From positions 158,960 through 222,959 of the forward strand of contig NZ_JAHUWH010000010.1 in assembly GCF_019219095.1 (NCBI RefSeq): 64,000 bases of DNA, read 5' to 3'. The notes beneath the pieces are model-generated. The model was given only the letters and a program-made list of their open reading frames with translations. It was not told the DNA's origin and ran no database searches. The translations under genes and the position numbers were made by a program. Source of the stretch: Acidovorax sp. sic0104 (lineage in GTDB: Bacteria > Pseudomonadota > Gammaproteobacteria > Burkholderiales > Burkholderiaceae_C). Shown here in pieces: positions 7,502 through 15,987 of this stretch. Within the stretch, counting starts at the first letter, position 1. Each line of letters starts with the position of its first letter.

Positions 7502-7558
7502 CGGCTTGTGATCTTTTGCGGTAACGCAGAGCAGTCTGTAGTTTTGAAGGGAGCCACT

Positions 7559-9499
7559 ATGTATGAAATGAAGATTGATCTGAGAGTTCTCGACCATCTT
7601 GGAATAAAGCTCTATAGCAATGCGGCTGCAGTACTTTCTGAGGCAGTGGCAAATGCATGGGACGCAGACGCGAATAACGTATCAGTCGATATAAATTCGA
7701 CCTCCATCGTTATTGAAGATGATGGAGTTGGGATGAATCTCCAATCAATCAACAAGAGATTCCTCTTCGTCGGATACGACAAGAGAAAAACTGAAGGGTC
7801 CAAATCTGCCAGTGGCCGGGATTTCATGGGGCGCAAGGGAATTGGGAAGCTCTCGCTCTTCTCGATAGCAGATCATGTCGAAATTCATACGAATAGTGGT
7901 CACGATCCTCATGCATTCTCAATGGATGTGTCAGATATAGAGGTTGCTATATCTAATGATGCGGTATATAAGCCGAAGCCAATTCCGTTCAATGGGCCAG
8001 CAAAGGGGACCCGCATTGTTTTAACTTCGCTCAAAAAGAGGGGGTCTGGTCAAACGCTCGCAGCTCTGAGAAAGCGGGTGGCTCGTCGTTTTAGTGTGAT
8101 TGGCTATGAAACGGCATTGGGTGACTCTTTCAATGTGAAAATCGGAGGCGCGCTGATTACGCCGTCAGATCGCGAAGATTTGCAGAATATCGAATTCATA
8201 TGGCAGTTTGGTGATAATAATATTAAGATTTCTTCATTTCCAAAAATAAGAAAAAGTATTCCTTTGTCTGGGGAGGTGTCGGAGAGTAATCCAGGGTGGA
8301 GGGTGCGTGGCTGGCTCGGTACTGCAGTTAAACCTAGGGATCTGAAAACGGTCGATTCGGGTGCTATTAATGGAATAATAGTAGTCGCGCGCGGAAGGTT
8401 GATTCAAGAGAATATCCTGGATAAACTCAGTTTTCACATGATTCTGGGTAATTATGTGACGGGGCAAATTGAGGCCGATTTTTTGGATATTGATTCGGAG
8501 CCTGATATTGCAACCAGCGATCGACAGAGGGTTATTGAAGATGATCCTCGATATATCGCTCTCCTGGCTTTTCTGCGGCGCTCATTGATTTCCATTGCGG
8601 ATGAGTGGGCCGACATGCGCAATGAGGCCCGAGGCAAGGAAGTTCAAGCGGAAATACCCGCTCTAAAAAACTGGATAGATAAGCTACCTACAGGACAGCA
8701 GACTGCAGCCCGCTCTATGTTGGGCCTCATTCAGGGTGTTGAGCTTGAAGACGACAGTGACAGGCGCAGCCTTTACAAAGCCGGCGTAATCGCCTTTGAA
8801 CGCCTGCGCTTGCAGGAAGCAAGTACACAGCTTGGAAATCTTCGCGAGCTTACTGCCGCAAAGATTATGCCTTTATTGATTGATATGAGCAGTCTGGAAG
8901 GTTCGCTCTATCGAGATATAGTTGCAGAGCGATTGGAGATCATAAAGACTTTCACCAATTTGGTTGATGAAAATGAAAAGGAAAATCTCCTTCGTGATTA
9001 TCTTTTCAGTCATATGTGGCTTCTTGATCCGGGCTGGGAGCGTGCGACGGAAAGCCCTCGGATGGAGCAGACGTTAAAGAAGGAATATAGGGAGTTTGCG
9101 AGTGATCTGACGGATGAGCAGAGCAAAGGTCGCGTCGATATTCGATATAGAACAAATGCGCAGCAGCACATTCTTGTTGAATTAAAGCGAGCGAAACGCG
9201 TGCTTTCTATCTGGGAGTTGGCAGAGCAAGGATCAAAGTATCGGGATACTCTGGAAAAATGTTTGCGTTTGCAAAATGGTGTCGATTACACGCCGAATAT
9301 ATCGGTTGTATTTGTGGTTGGTAGGGAGATAACCGGTGGTGATGCTGAACGTGTTGCGAAAACACTTGCAACGTTTAACGGGCGCGTCGTTTACTACGAG
9401 CAACTAATACAGTCTGCCCGTAGTGCCTATTCTCTCTTTCTCGATAGTTCCGACAAAGCGAACTCAATCGACAATTTGCTAAAAACCCTCAGCCTCTAG
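7559..9499 (+). CDS. GHKL (MutL/MORC-like) ATPase fused to PD-(D/E)XK-type nuclease domain
   Basis: A 646-residue protein. The N-terminus is a GHKL ATP-binding module: SEAVANAWDA (residues 27-36), DDGVGM (54-59) and GRKGIGKLS (91-99). The middle (about 230-460) has no match I recognise. The C-terminus looks like a PD-(D/E)XK nuclease: an acidic helix around 470-480, LFSHMWLLDPGW, then Asp527 in RVDIRY and ELK at 541-543. GHKL ATPases of this type are known beside DNA methylases and Vsr-like nucleases in restriction loci, and are related to eukaryotic MORC. AAGGGAG lies 5 nt before ATG 7559; an upstream GTG at 7508 is less likely. The gene is much AT-richer than the phage body, indicating cargo. 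It ends 11 bp inside the convergent methyltransferase gene. Probable role: ATP-dependent restriction. Confidence 0.78.
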   Translation: MYEMKIDLRVLDHLGIKLYSNAAAVLSEAVANAWDADANNVSVDINSTSIVIEDDGVGMNLQSINKRFLFVGYDKRKTEGSKSASGRDFMGRKGIGKLSLFSIADHVEIHTNSGHDPHAFSMDVSDIEVAISNDAVYKPKPIPFNGPAKGTRIVLTSLKKRGSGQTLAALRKRVARRFSVIGYETALGDSFNVKIGGALITPSDREDLQNIEFIWQFGDNNIKISSFPKIRKSIPLSGEVSESNPGWRVRGWLGTAVKPRDLKTVDSGAINGIIVVARGRLIQENILDKLSFHMILGNYVTGQIEADFLDIDSEPDIATSDRQRVIEDDPRYIALLAFLRRSLISIADEWADMRNEARGKEVQAEIPALKNWIDKLPTGQQTAARSMLGLIQGVELEDDSDRRSLYKAGVIAFERLRLQEASTQLGNLRELTAAKIMPLLIDMSSLEGSLYRDIVAERLEIIKTFTNLVDENEKENLLRDYLFSHMWLLDPGWERATESPRMEQTLKKEYREFASDLTDEQSKGRVDIRYRTNAQQHILVELKRAKRVLSIWELAEQGSKYRDTLEKCLRLQNGVDYTPNISVVFVVGREITGGDAERVAKTLATFNGRVVYYEQLIQSARSAYSLFLDSSDKANSIDNLLKTLSL

Positions 9500-10613
9500 T
9501 TCTTCCGGGTGCGATGGTGGATTGAACGTGCTTAATAAATGTTGCTCCAATAGCTTCGCCCAGTTTTGGAGGAACAGCGTTTCCGATCATCTTCCCAAGC
9601 TGGGCCATATAAATCTCGGATTCGGCCCCCACGAAATCATATGTTTTCGGAAAAGACTGTAGCAAAGCAGCTTCGCGAGGGGTCAAGGCGCGGTCCTGCG
9701 TAGGGTGTCCAAAACGACCCGCGCCGAAGTTGAAGAACTGAGTGGTCATCGTGGGCGACGCCCGGTCCGCACGCATCCGCGCATACACGGACCCGAAACT
9801 GGCGCCTGTTTCTTTAGCGTGACATGGAGAGCGAAGCTCCTCCGGCCAATCGCGCCAGGTGCCGCCAGGCCTTGAGGCGCGAATACGCTGGAGGTTGATG
9901 GGGGTCAGGCTGCGCGCGAAGTGGATGCTATCGGCCGGGTCAGACTCGCCGGCTTTCAGTGGCTTAAGCGCTGCAAGCACTTCGCCCACGTTTTTTCCCT
10001 CAGAGTAGGGTTCTGGCTGTACCAGCTGAGTCGGAACATCGCCGATACGCGATGCCAGAAGCACAAGGCGACGGCGAGTCTGTGGTACCCCCAGTTTGTC
10101 GCATGCAACGCTTTTGTACCAAACCTTGTAGCCAAGGTCTTTGAGGGTCATCACGAAGTTCAGGAAAGGCGCGTGGTTCTGCACCTTAGGAACATTTTCC
10201 ATCGTGACGAGGTGCGGATTGCACTGCCTGATCAGCCGGGTGAACTCGTTCAACAGGTAGTAACGGGGGTCATTCGGCCCGCTGCTTACGGTGACCCCGC
10301 TGGTGGCTTCCTTGTCCTTGTCCTTGGTCTTGTCCTTCAGGCGCACCGCGTTTGCAGCCGGCGAGAATGGCTGACACGGCGCGCACCCGGCCAACAACCT
10401 GATTGCGCCCTTACTCCAGATCTTTTCAAGTTCTTGACTGGTTAAGGTGCCCACATCACGTTCGTGAAACTTGGCCCCTTCGTTGTTCGTTTCATACGCA
10501 TATTTGCAGGACGCCTCAACGTCAAACCCGGCCTTTACCCGAATCCCCGCGTCCAGCAGGCCGCGCGTGAGGCCCCCAGCCCCGCAAAAAAGGTCAATCG
10601 CTTCAATTTTCAT
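9489..10613 (-). CDS. dcm: DNA (cytosine-5)-methyltransferase
   Basis: A 374-residue C5-cytosine methyltransferase with all key motifs in order: I DLFCGAGG, IV GCAPCQPFS with catalytic Cys80, VI MENVP, VIII QTRRRLVLLASR, IX LTPREAALLQSFP, and X GNAVPPKLGEAIG. It transfers a methyl group from S-adenosylmethionine to C5 of cytosine; the target sequence cannot be read from the protein. ATG 10613 gives the usual family start; a GTG at 10640 is possible. Its 3' end overlaps the ATPase gene tail-to-tail, and vsr starts 90 bp away in the opposite direction. It would mark self DNA within the cassette. Confidence 0.93.
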   Translation of the reverse strand: MKIEAIDLFCGAGGLTRGLLDAGIRVKAGFDVEASCKYAYETNNEGAKFHERDVGTLTSQELEKIWSKGAIRLLAGCAPCQPFSPAANAVRLKDKTKDKDKEATSGVTVSSGPNDPRYYLLNEFTRLIRQCNPHLVTMENVPKVQNHAPFLNFVMTLKDLGYKVWYKSVACDKLGVPQTRRRLVLLASRIGDVPTQLVQPEPYSEGKNVGEVLAALKPLKAGESDPADSIHFARSLTPINLQRIRASRPGGTWRDWPEELRSPCHAKETGASFGSVYARMRADRASPTMTTQFFNFGAGRFGHPTQDRALTPREAALLQSFPKTYDFVGAESEIYMAQLGKMIGNAVPPKLGEAIGATFIKHVQSTIAPGRTRG

Positions 10614-10703
10614 GACCTTGAGTTTATAGATTTGCGGCACTGACGTCGAGCTCGAAATCGTATCGTCCTAGCACAGTTTTCGTTCCATGCGTAAGCTCTG
10701 CCC

Positions 10704-11126
10704 ATGGACACGGTATCCCCCTCGGTTCGCAGCAAGATCATGCAGAGAGTGCGCGGCAAGAACACGCGGCCCGAACTGGCCGTCCGCTCCGTTGCCCATG
10801 CGCTGGGGTTACGTTTCAGGCTTCACGATCCCAAGCTTCCTGGGAGACCGGATATGGTGTTCGCCAAGCACCGTACCGTCATCTTCGTTCACGGTTGTTT
10901 TTGGCACCGACACGCATGTGCCAAAGCGACTACACCAAAAAGCCGCGCGGAGTTCTGGCAGGCGAAGTTCGAAGCGAACAAGGCGCGCGATGTGGCCCAG
11001 CGTCAGCGACTTGAAGAGCTTGGGTGGAGAGTTCTCACGATTTGGGAGTGCGAGGTGCGCGACTTGCGAGCCTTGACGGAACGCTTGGCTTCTGCATTCG
11101 GGGTATCGGGGAGCCGCTTGAACTAG
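10704..11126 (+). CDS. vsr: Very-short-patch-repair (Vsr) family endonuclease
   Basis: A 140-residue Vsr protein: RSKIMQRVRGKNTRPEL at the N-terminus, the metal-binding GRPDMVF, and the signature FVHGCFWHRHAC followed by FWQAKFEANKARD. Vsr nicks at T:G mismatches that arise when 5-methylcytosine deaminates, starting repair back to C:G, so it normally partners a C5 methyltransferase. It lies divergent from dcm with a 90-bp shared promoter gap. No strong ribosome site precedes ATG 10704. Within this cassette it could act in repair or, as seen in some systems, as a restriction nuclease; repair is the simpler reading. Confidence 0.92.
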   Translation: MDTVSPSVRSKIMQRVRGKNTRPELAVRSVAHALGLRFRLHDPKLPGRPDMVFAKHRTVIFVHGCFWHRHACAKATTPKSRAEFWQAKFEANKARDVAQRQRLEELGWRVLTIWECEVRDLRALTERLASAFGVSGSRLN

Positions 11127-11181
11127 CGGCCTCTGCACTTGCTCGCTTGAGTATGGTTCGGGCGCAGTGTGATGCCTCTTG

Positions 11182-12207
11182 CTACGCTCCGTGGGTGTGA
11201 CGCGTTTCCAGCTCTATCCGCGTTGTCAAACCACTGTCCCCCAGACTGTGCGTCAGCTTCACCACCAGCCACGGCGTGTCATCGATCACATCCTTGAACC
11301 CCCTCAGCACCACCGGTGTTTGCGGCATCAGGTCGGGGCGGCCAATGGCCAGGGTCAGCTCCATGGTGGCTTTGCCCCGCTCGATGCGCCCGCGCTCGGC
11401 CCGCGCGGCGGCCATGGCGTCGGCCTCGCTGCCGTAGGTGTCTTTCAGGCGCTTTTCGTTGTCCTGCTCGCCTACCAGCACGCTCTTTTTCTCGGCCGCG
11501 TTGGGGTCGTGCCAGTACGCGCGCACCCCACTGTAGGCGTTGCGGTCGGCGCTGTGGTATCGGTGCTGGTCGCCATCGGCGCGGGTGATGGTGATGGTTT
11601 CGAGGTCTTCGCCGTTGGCGGCCTTGGTGCTGCCTATGGGCTTGAACACCAGGCGGCCTTTCTTCACCGTGGCCACTGCGTCGTGCTTCTTTGCCAGCCG
11701 GGTGAGGAAGTGCAAGTCACTCTCGCGCGTCTGGTCGACGTGTTCCACCGGGGTGTTGGCCAGGCTGTCGTCAATGCGCACCTGCAGGCCGTTGCGCTTT
11801 GCAATGTCGCCCACGATTTCGCCCAGCTTCTTGCCGTGATAGCTGCGCTCCGCGCGGGTGCGAAGCTCGCGCCGCATCTCGGCAGATCGGGCGCGAATGC
11901 TGATGGTGTCGGGCGTGCCGCTGTGTTCCACCTCGTCAACGTCGAACGTTCCCTTGTCCTGCATGCCGCTGCCTTCCCAGCCCAGGGCCAGGGCCAGCTC
12001 TGCCCCCTTCGCAGGTATGCCCATGCGGCCGTCGCTGTCGTCAATCACGAGGTCCAGCTGGTCGGCTTCGCCGCCTCGGGCTTCGGTGAGCGTGAGCGAC
12101 ACCAGGCGCGCCTCCACCTTCTTGGAAATGTCCCGTCCGTCCACCACTAGCGAGAACGTGGGGGCGCGGTGCAGCTGCGTGGTTTTTAGGTAGTCGGTCG
12201 CCATCAT
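11182..12207 (-). CDS. D: Phage late control protein D (baseplate hub)
   Basis: A 341-residue gpD (P2: 387 aa), the hub protein related to T4 gp27 and VgrG. Typical segments are FSLVVDGRDISKKVEARLVS near the N-terminus, then SIRARSAEMRRELRTRAERSY, and a C-terminal stretch VVLRGFKDVIDDTPWLVVK. The start ATGATGG overlaps the end of gene U. It is the last gene of the leftward F operon. Downstream, before the vsr stop, there is only a 55-bp gap and no ogr gene, unlike P2. Confidence 0.92.
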   Translation of the reverse strand: MMATDYLKTTQLHRAPTFSLVVDGRDISKKVEARLVSLTLTEARGGEADQLDLVIDDSDGRMGIPAKGAELALALGWEGSGMQDKGTFDVDEVEHSGTPDTISIRARSAEMRRELRTRAERSYHGKKLGEIVGDIAKRNGLQVRIDDSLANTPVEHVDQTRESDLHFLTRLAKKHDAVATVKKGRLVFKPIGSTKAANGEDLETITITRADGDQHRYHSADRNAYSGVRAYWHDPNAAEKKSVLVGEQDNEKRLKDTYGSEADAMAAARAERGRIERGKATMELTLAIGRPDLMPQTPVVLRGFKDVIDDTPWLVVKLTHSLGDSGLTTRIELETRHTHGA

Positions 12208-12647
12208 TCCCACCACTCCCACCAGTCATCCACCGGCCACGGGTCCACACCGCCCGATGGCTCGGCCCTCTGGTCATCAACGGCCGCCAGCTGCAGGTCG
12301 AACTCGATGCGCCGAGCGGCGCCGTTGTCGATCAGCACGGAGCGGGTTTCGGTCAGGTTCTCGATGGTCCAGGCGCCGAACACTTCGCCCGCGCCCGACA
12401 CCAGCGCCCAGGCCTTGCCGCTGTCGGCCATCTTGCGCAGCGCTTCCAGTGAACGCATGGACCCCGCGAACTCAGGCGCCAGCACGCCCGACAGGTTGAT
12501 GGTGTCATCGCCCAGGCCCACGAACTGGCGGGCGGGCCTGGCCCCCACGCGCGAGTTGCTGGGGTGGCGCCACGCGGTTTGCCGGCGCAGCTGGTCGGTG
12601 GGCAAGGTCTGCAGCCCGAAGGTGAACTGCCCCAAAGAAAACAGCAT
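12204..12647 (-). CDS. U: Phage tail protein U
   Basis: A 147-residue gpU-family tail protein (P2: about 160 aa), which caps or terminates the tail tube. It starts MLFSLGQFTFGLQTLP and carries the family's WRHPSNSRVGARPARQFVG and LNLSGVLAPEF-like segments. GGAGAG precedes the ATG. The C-terminus is unusually acidic and Trp-rich (PVDDWWEWWE) and overlaps the start of D. Confidence 0.92.
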   Translation of the reverse strand: MLFSLGQFTFGLQTLPTDQLRRQTAWRHPSNSRVGARPARQFVGLGDDTINLSGVLAPEFAGSMRSLEALRKMADSGKAWALVSGAGEVFGAWTIENLTETRSVLIDNGAARRIEFDLQLAAVDDQRAEPSGGVDPWPVDDWWEWWE

Positions 12648-12658
12648 GTGTGGCTCTC

Positions 12659-15199
12659 CTACCCGTCAATGTCGCTGTACTGCGAAAACACGCGCGAGCT
12701 TTTGGCGCGCTCTCGGCGGTCCAGCTCGGCCGCCACCGCCTTGGCAATGGCTTGGGGGTCCGCACCTGGGGGCGGATTGATGGTGATGCTGATGGTTGCC
12801 CCGCCACCCATGGGCGCGCCCATGCTTGCACCGTGCGCCATCAATGGCGCGCGGCTGTCGATGCGCAGGGCTGCAGCATCGGCCGCCATCGGCATGGTGG
12901 CGGTGGCCGCCGTGGCCATGGCCAGCGCCGCAGTGCGCACGGCGCCCTGGCCGCCTGCAATGCCCATGGCCGCGCCCTCGCTGATCCAGCCGCCGTATTG
13001 CATGAACACCTTGGACGGCGATGCAATGCCCAGCTTCTCGCGGAACCATCCGCCCACTGCATCGGCCACGCCCACGATGGCGTCGCGCACGGCCTGCACG
13101 CGGCTGGTGATGCCGTTTACCAGGCCCTGCATCAAGTCCGCGCCGGCTGTCATGAACCGGTCTTTCAGGCTCACCAGCGTTTGCCACAGGGCGGCGGCAC
13201 CTGCGGTGGTGCTGGCCCACAGGGCCGAAGCCGCGCCGGCCAGCTGCTGCCAGATGCCCAGCAAGAAGCCCTTCACAGTGTCCCAGTTGCGCCAGATCAG
13301 GAAGGCCGCCGCCGCAATGGCTGCGATGACCAGCACGATGGGGTTGGCCAGCAGGAACAGGGCTACGGCGCGCAATGCGCCCAGCAGGAACCCCAGGCCC
13401 GAAACCAGCAAGCTGGCGGCCTTGCCGACGCCCGGCAACAGGAACGCCAGGCGGGCCAGCCCAAAGCGCACCAGCAGCATGGGACCCATCACCGATGCGT
13501 AAGCCAGGCCGATGGCCCCCAGGGCGGTGGCACCAATGGCAAGCACGGCCACCACGCGAAGCGCCCATTTCACGATGGTCTGGTTTTCGCGCGTCCATGC
13601 CCCCACGGCGTTGGCCAGCTCGCCCAGCTTGCCTACGATCAGCACCAGATCGGGCGCGATGGTGGCGCCCATGTCCTTGAGCATGTTGGTGAAGCTGCCC
13701 TGGGCGGCCTCTACCGATGCGCTCAGGGTCTTGAGCTGGGAGTCCACGCGCTTGCGCAGATCGGCCTGGGCCTCCATCTTGGCCACTACCTCGCGGTAGC
13801 CGTCCAGGCCCTTTTCCATCAGGGTATTGAGTACCTGATGCGTTTCCGCGTCGTCGCCGTACAGCTTTTTCAAGGCGGCGATGCGCTTCACATCGCTGTC
13901 CACGCCCTTGAGCTTGTCCAGCTGCGCGAACAGGTTGTCGAGGCCTGCGAACTTGCCGCCCTTGGTGGCGAAGTTCAGCTGGATGCCTTCGCCCGCCAGC
14001 ATCTTGTTGGTCTTGGCCAGCTTCTCGGCATCCAGCGACAGCTGCACCACCTTGCGGATGGCGTTGCCGGCGGATTCCCCGGCCATGCCGGTCTGGTCCA
14101 TCATCACCAGCAGCGGCGCCAGCATGTTGCTGGCTTGCAGGCCCTTTTCCCCCAGGAACGGCATCACCGCGCTGATTTTGGTGAAGCCCTGCAGCATGTT
14201 GGTCGGGTCCACGCCCAGGTAGAAGGCGCGCTGGATCACGTCCATCAAGCCCATCATGTCCTTTTCGCTGGTCTGCGTGGCGTCCTGCATCTTGGCGGCG
14301 AACTCGGCCGCAGCCGTCACCGGCATGCGCAGCTGAATGCCCAGGTACGCGGCCGACTCGCCCAGGCCGCCCAGGATGGCCTGCGATGTCATCCCCTGGC
14401 GGCGCAGCATGGTCATCATGTCGATGAAGTCGGCCGTGGTGCCTGGCAGCTTGTCACCCAGGCGCGTGGCCAGGGTCAGAATCTGCTGGAACTCCGGCCC
14501 CACCTCGCCAGCCTTGCCCATCATGGACGCGCGCAGCTGCGTTTCCGACACCTCGGCCGGCATGAAGGCGCCCACCACAGAGCGCAGCGGCCCCGCCATC
14601 TTGTTGCCCCCCGCCATCAGGGCGGCGCTACCGGCGGCAATCATGCCGGTGTGCATCATTTCGTTGCCGTGGCGCTTGCGCAGCTCGGCCAGCTTGCGCT
14701 GCTGCTCGCCGTTGGCCTTGAGTTTGGCTGTTTGCTGCTCGATGGTGGAATTTGCCGCCGCAATGTCGGTGCGCAGGCGTTGCGAGTGGTTGGCCAGGTC
14801 GCGCGTACTGATGCCTGCGGCCGACAGCTTGGCGCGCAGCTGTTGCAGCTTCACCTGCTGGGTGTCGTGCTGGTTTCCCAGCGCTGCCGCCTCTCGCTTG
14901 GCCCTCTCAAGCTCCCGCGTCATGGCCCGCGTGGGCTCTGCCGTCTGGCCGTACACCCGCGCCAATTCGCCCACCCGGCCCCGCGCCTGGGCGAGCTTGG
15001 CGGCCGTGTCCTGCAGCTCGCCCTTGAGCGTGCGGAACTCGCCCACCTGGGCTTGCTGTGCGTTCAGTGCCTTGAGGCTTTCTTTGGCGGCCTTGAGCGC
15101 GCGGGCAGCGTCGCGGCTCCCTTCGCTGACGCGCTTCAACGGCCCCAGGGCGCGGTCCACGAAGTCGAGAACAACGCGCAGGCGCAAGTTGTCAGCCAT
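12659..15199 (-). CDS. T: Phage tail tape measure protein
   Basis: An 846-residue tape measure protein (P2 gpT: 815 aa), which sets tail length. The N-terminus is long coiled coil (residues 20-180), the middle carries the TMP repeat region, and residues about 535-640 hold hydrophobic segments (for example RVVAVLAIGATALGAIGLAY and LLANPIVLVIAAIAAAAFL). A Gly/Ala-rich C-terminus follows. I chose ATG 15199 (MADNLRLR); an in-frame ATG lies 12 nt upstream. The 901-aa frame on the other strand is a GC-driven artefact. Confidence 0.92.
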   Translation of the reverse strand: MADNLRLRVVLDFVDRALGPLKRVSEGSRDAARALKAAKESLKALNAQQAQVGEFRTLKGELQDTAAKLAQARGRVGELARVYGQTAEPTRAMTRELERAKREAAALGNQHDTQQVKLQQLRAKLSAAGISTRDLANHSQRLRTDIAAANSTIEQQTAKLKANGEQQRKLAELRKRHGNEMMHTGMIAAGSAALMAGGNKMAGPLRSVVGAFMPAEVSETQLRASMMGKAGEVGPEFQQILTLATRLGDKLPGTTADFIDMMTMLRRQGMTSQAILGGLGESAAYLGIQLRMPVTAAAEFAAKMQDATQTSEKDMMGLMDVIQRAFYLGVDPTNMLQGFTKISAVMPFLGEKGLQASNMLAPLLVMMDQTGMAGESAGNAIRKVVQLSLDAEKLAKTNKMLAGEGIQLNFATKGGKFAGLDNLFAQLDKLKGVDSDVKRIAALKKLYGDDAETHQVLNTLMEKGLDGYREVVAKMEAQADLRKRVDSQLKTLSASVEAAQGSFTNMLKDMGATIAPDLVLIVGKLGELANAVGAWTRENQTIVKWALRVVAVLAIGATALGAIGLAYASVMGPMLLVRFGLARLAFLLPGVGKAASLLVSGLGFLLGALRAVALFLLANPIVLVIAAIAAAAFLIWRNWDTVKGFLLGIWQQLAGAASALWASTTAGAAALWQTLVSLKDRFMTAGADLMQGLVNGITSRVQAVRDAIVGVADAVGGWFREKLGIASPSKVFMQYGGWISEGAAMGIAGGQGAVRTAALAMATAATATMPMAADAAALRIDSRAPLMAHGASMGAPMGGGATISITINPPPGADPQAIAKAVAAELDRRERAKSSRVFSQYSDIDG

Positions 15200-15229
15200 G
15201 GCGGCCCCCACGGCCGCCGGCGCAATGGA

Positions 15230-15394
15230 TCAGGCGGGGAAGTCTTTGCCCAGGATGTGCCGGGCCTCGGCCATGTCGGCATCGGCTGCGCGGTCGCGTG
15301 CCAGGGTCCAGACGTACACGGGCAGCATGAACACGGCCAGGGCCGCAATGGCTAGGGCAGCAATCAGCAGGTACGCAAGGGCGGTAAAGATCAT
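15230..15394 (-). CDS. Small single-pass membrane protein between E' and T
   Basis: A 54-residue ORF that begins MIFTALAYLLIAALAIAALA, a clear membrane helix continuing to about residue 28, followed by a charged tail RDRAADADMAEARHILG. It fits exactly between E' and T in the tail operon. Ribosome site weak. I do not recognise a family; an inner-membrane phage protein is all that can be said. Confidence 0.5.
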   Translation of the reverse strand: MIFTALAYLLIAALAIAALAVFMLPVYVWTLARDRAADADMAEARHILGKDFPA

Positions 15395-15434
15395 GGTTCA
15401 TTCTTGCACATCCAAAGGCGCAGGGGTGGCGGGG

Positions 15435-15551
15435 TCATTCCTGGCGCTCGTGACGCTCGCGCGCCCGTTCGCGCCACTCCATCAGATCGGCCACGCTCAT
15501 GGGGTCCATGTCGGCGGGCCGCCAATGGAACACCAGGGCCAGGTCGGCCAT
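15435..15551 (-). CDS. Tail protein E' (GpE family, 38 aa)
   Basis: A 38-residue sequence with the GpE/E' family pattern: MADLALVFHWRPADMDPM then LMEWRERARERH. In P2 this region is made mainly as the C-terminus of an E+E' fusion by -1 ribosomal frameshifting, and acts as tail assembly chaperone with the tape measure. Here the -1 frame from gene E runs without a stop through the slippery site into this sequence, so the ATG at 15551 may be used little. Confidence 0.8.
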   Translation of the reverse strand: MADLALVFHWRPADMDPMSVADLMEWRERARERHERQE

Positions 15552-15559
15552 GGCGTCCT

Positions 15560-15913
15560 CTACTCGGGCTGGAACGCCTCCCGCTGCGCCTTCGGCACCA
15601 AAAAACCCACCACCTCCGTTCCCAGACTCACCAGATCGGCCGGGTCCATGTTGGCCACTTCCTGTTTCAGCAGGGGCGGCTCGGTCACACGGGGCAGCAG
15701 GATTTGCAAGGCCGTCACGTTCATCTGCAGCACCTCCACCAGCGACAGGCCGCGCAGGGCGCCCGCGTTGGGTTTGCGCACCTGAACGTGCGTGATGGTC
15801 TGGCCGCTGCGCTGGATCGGCGTGTCCAGCGGGATGCCCACGGGGATGCCTGGGGCGGTGATGGCAGCAGCGGGGGCAGTGGCGGCGGCGGTGTTTTCGG
15901 TCTGAGTGTTCAT
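15560..15913 (-). CDS. E: Tail assembly protein E
   Basis: A 117-residue gpE-type tail assembly chaperone. The N-terminal 25 residues are Ala/Thr-rich low complexity. The family core follows (ITHVQVRKPNAGALRGLSLV, then LQILLPRVTEPPLLKQEVANMD). P2 gpE is 91 aa; the extra length is the N-terminal extension. It is followed by the frameshift site and E'. It lies between FII and T, as in P2. Confidence 0.88.
   Translation of the reverse strand: MNTQTENTAAATAPAAAITAPGIPVGIPLDTPIQRSGQTITHVQVRKPNAGALRGLSLVEVLQMNVTALQILLPRVTEPPLLKQEVANMDPADLVSLGTEVVGFLVPKAQREAFQPE
15599..15605 (-). other. Programmed -1 frameshift site (T TTT TTG) in gene E
   Basis: Read leftward, the E frame is GGT TTT TTG, giving an ideal X XXY YYZ heptamer about 13 codons before the E stop. 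A slip to -1 reads GGT GCC GAA and stays open into the E' sequence. P2 uses the same heptamer for E+E'. Confidence 0.85.
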
Positions 15914-15987
15914 GGCTATGGATCAGGGAATTTGGGGGATGGGGTGGGGGCGCGGCCCGCGCGGGGCCGCTGTGGTGTGGCTTGTGG

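Noticed and set aside
12650..15355. 901-aa open frame on the plus strand
   Set aside because: It mirrors the tape measure gene. The translation is His/Gln/Gly-rich low complexity, as expected from antisense of GC-rich Ala/Leu/Arg codons, and the minus-strand protein has a clear family.
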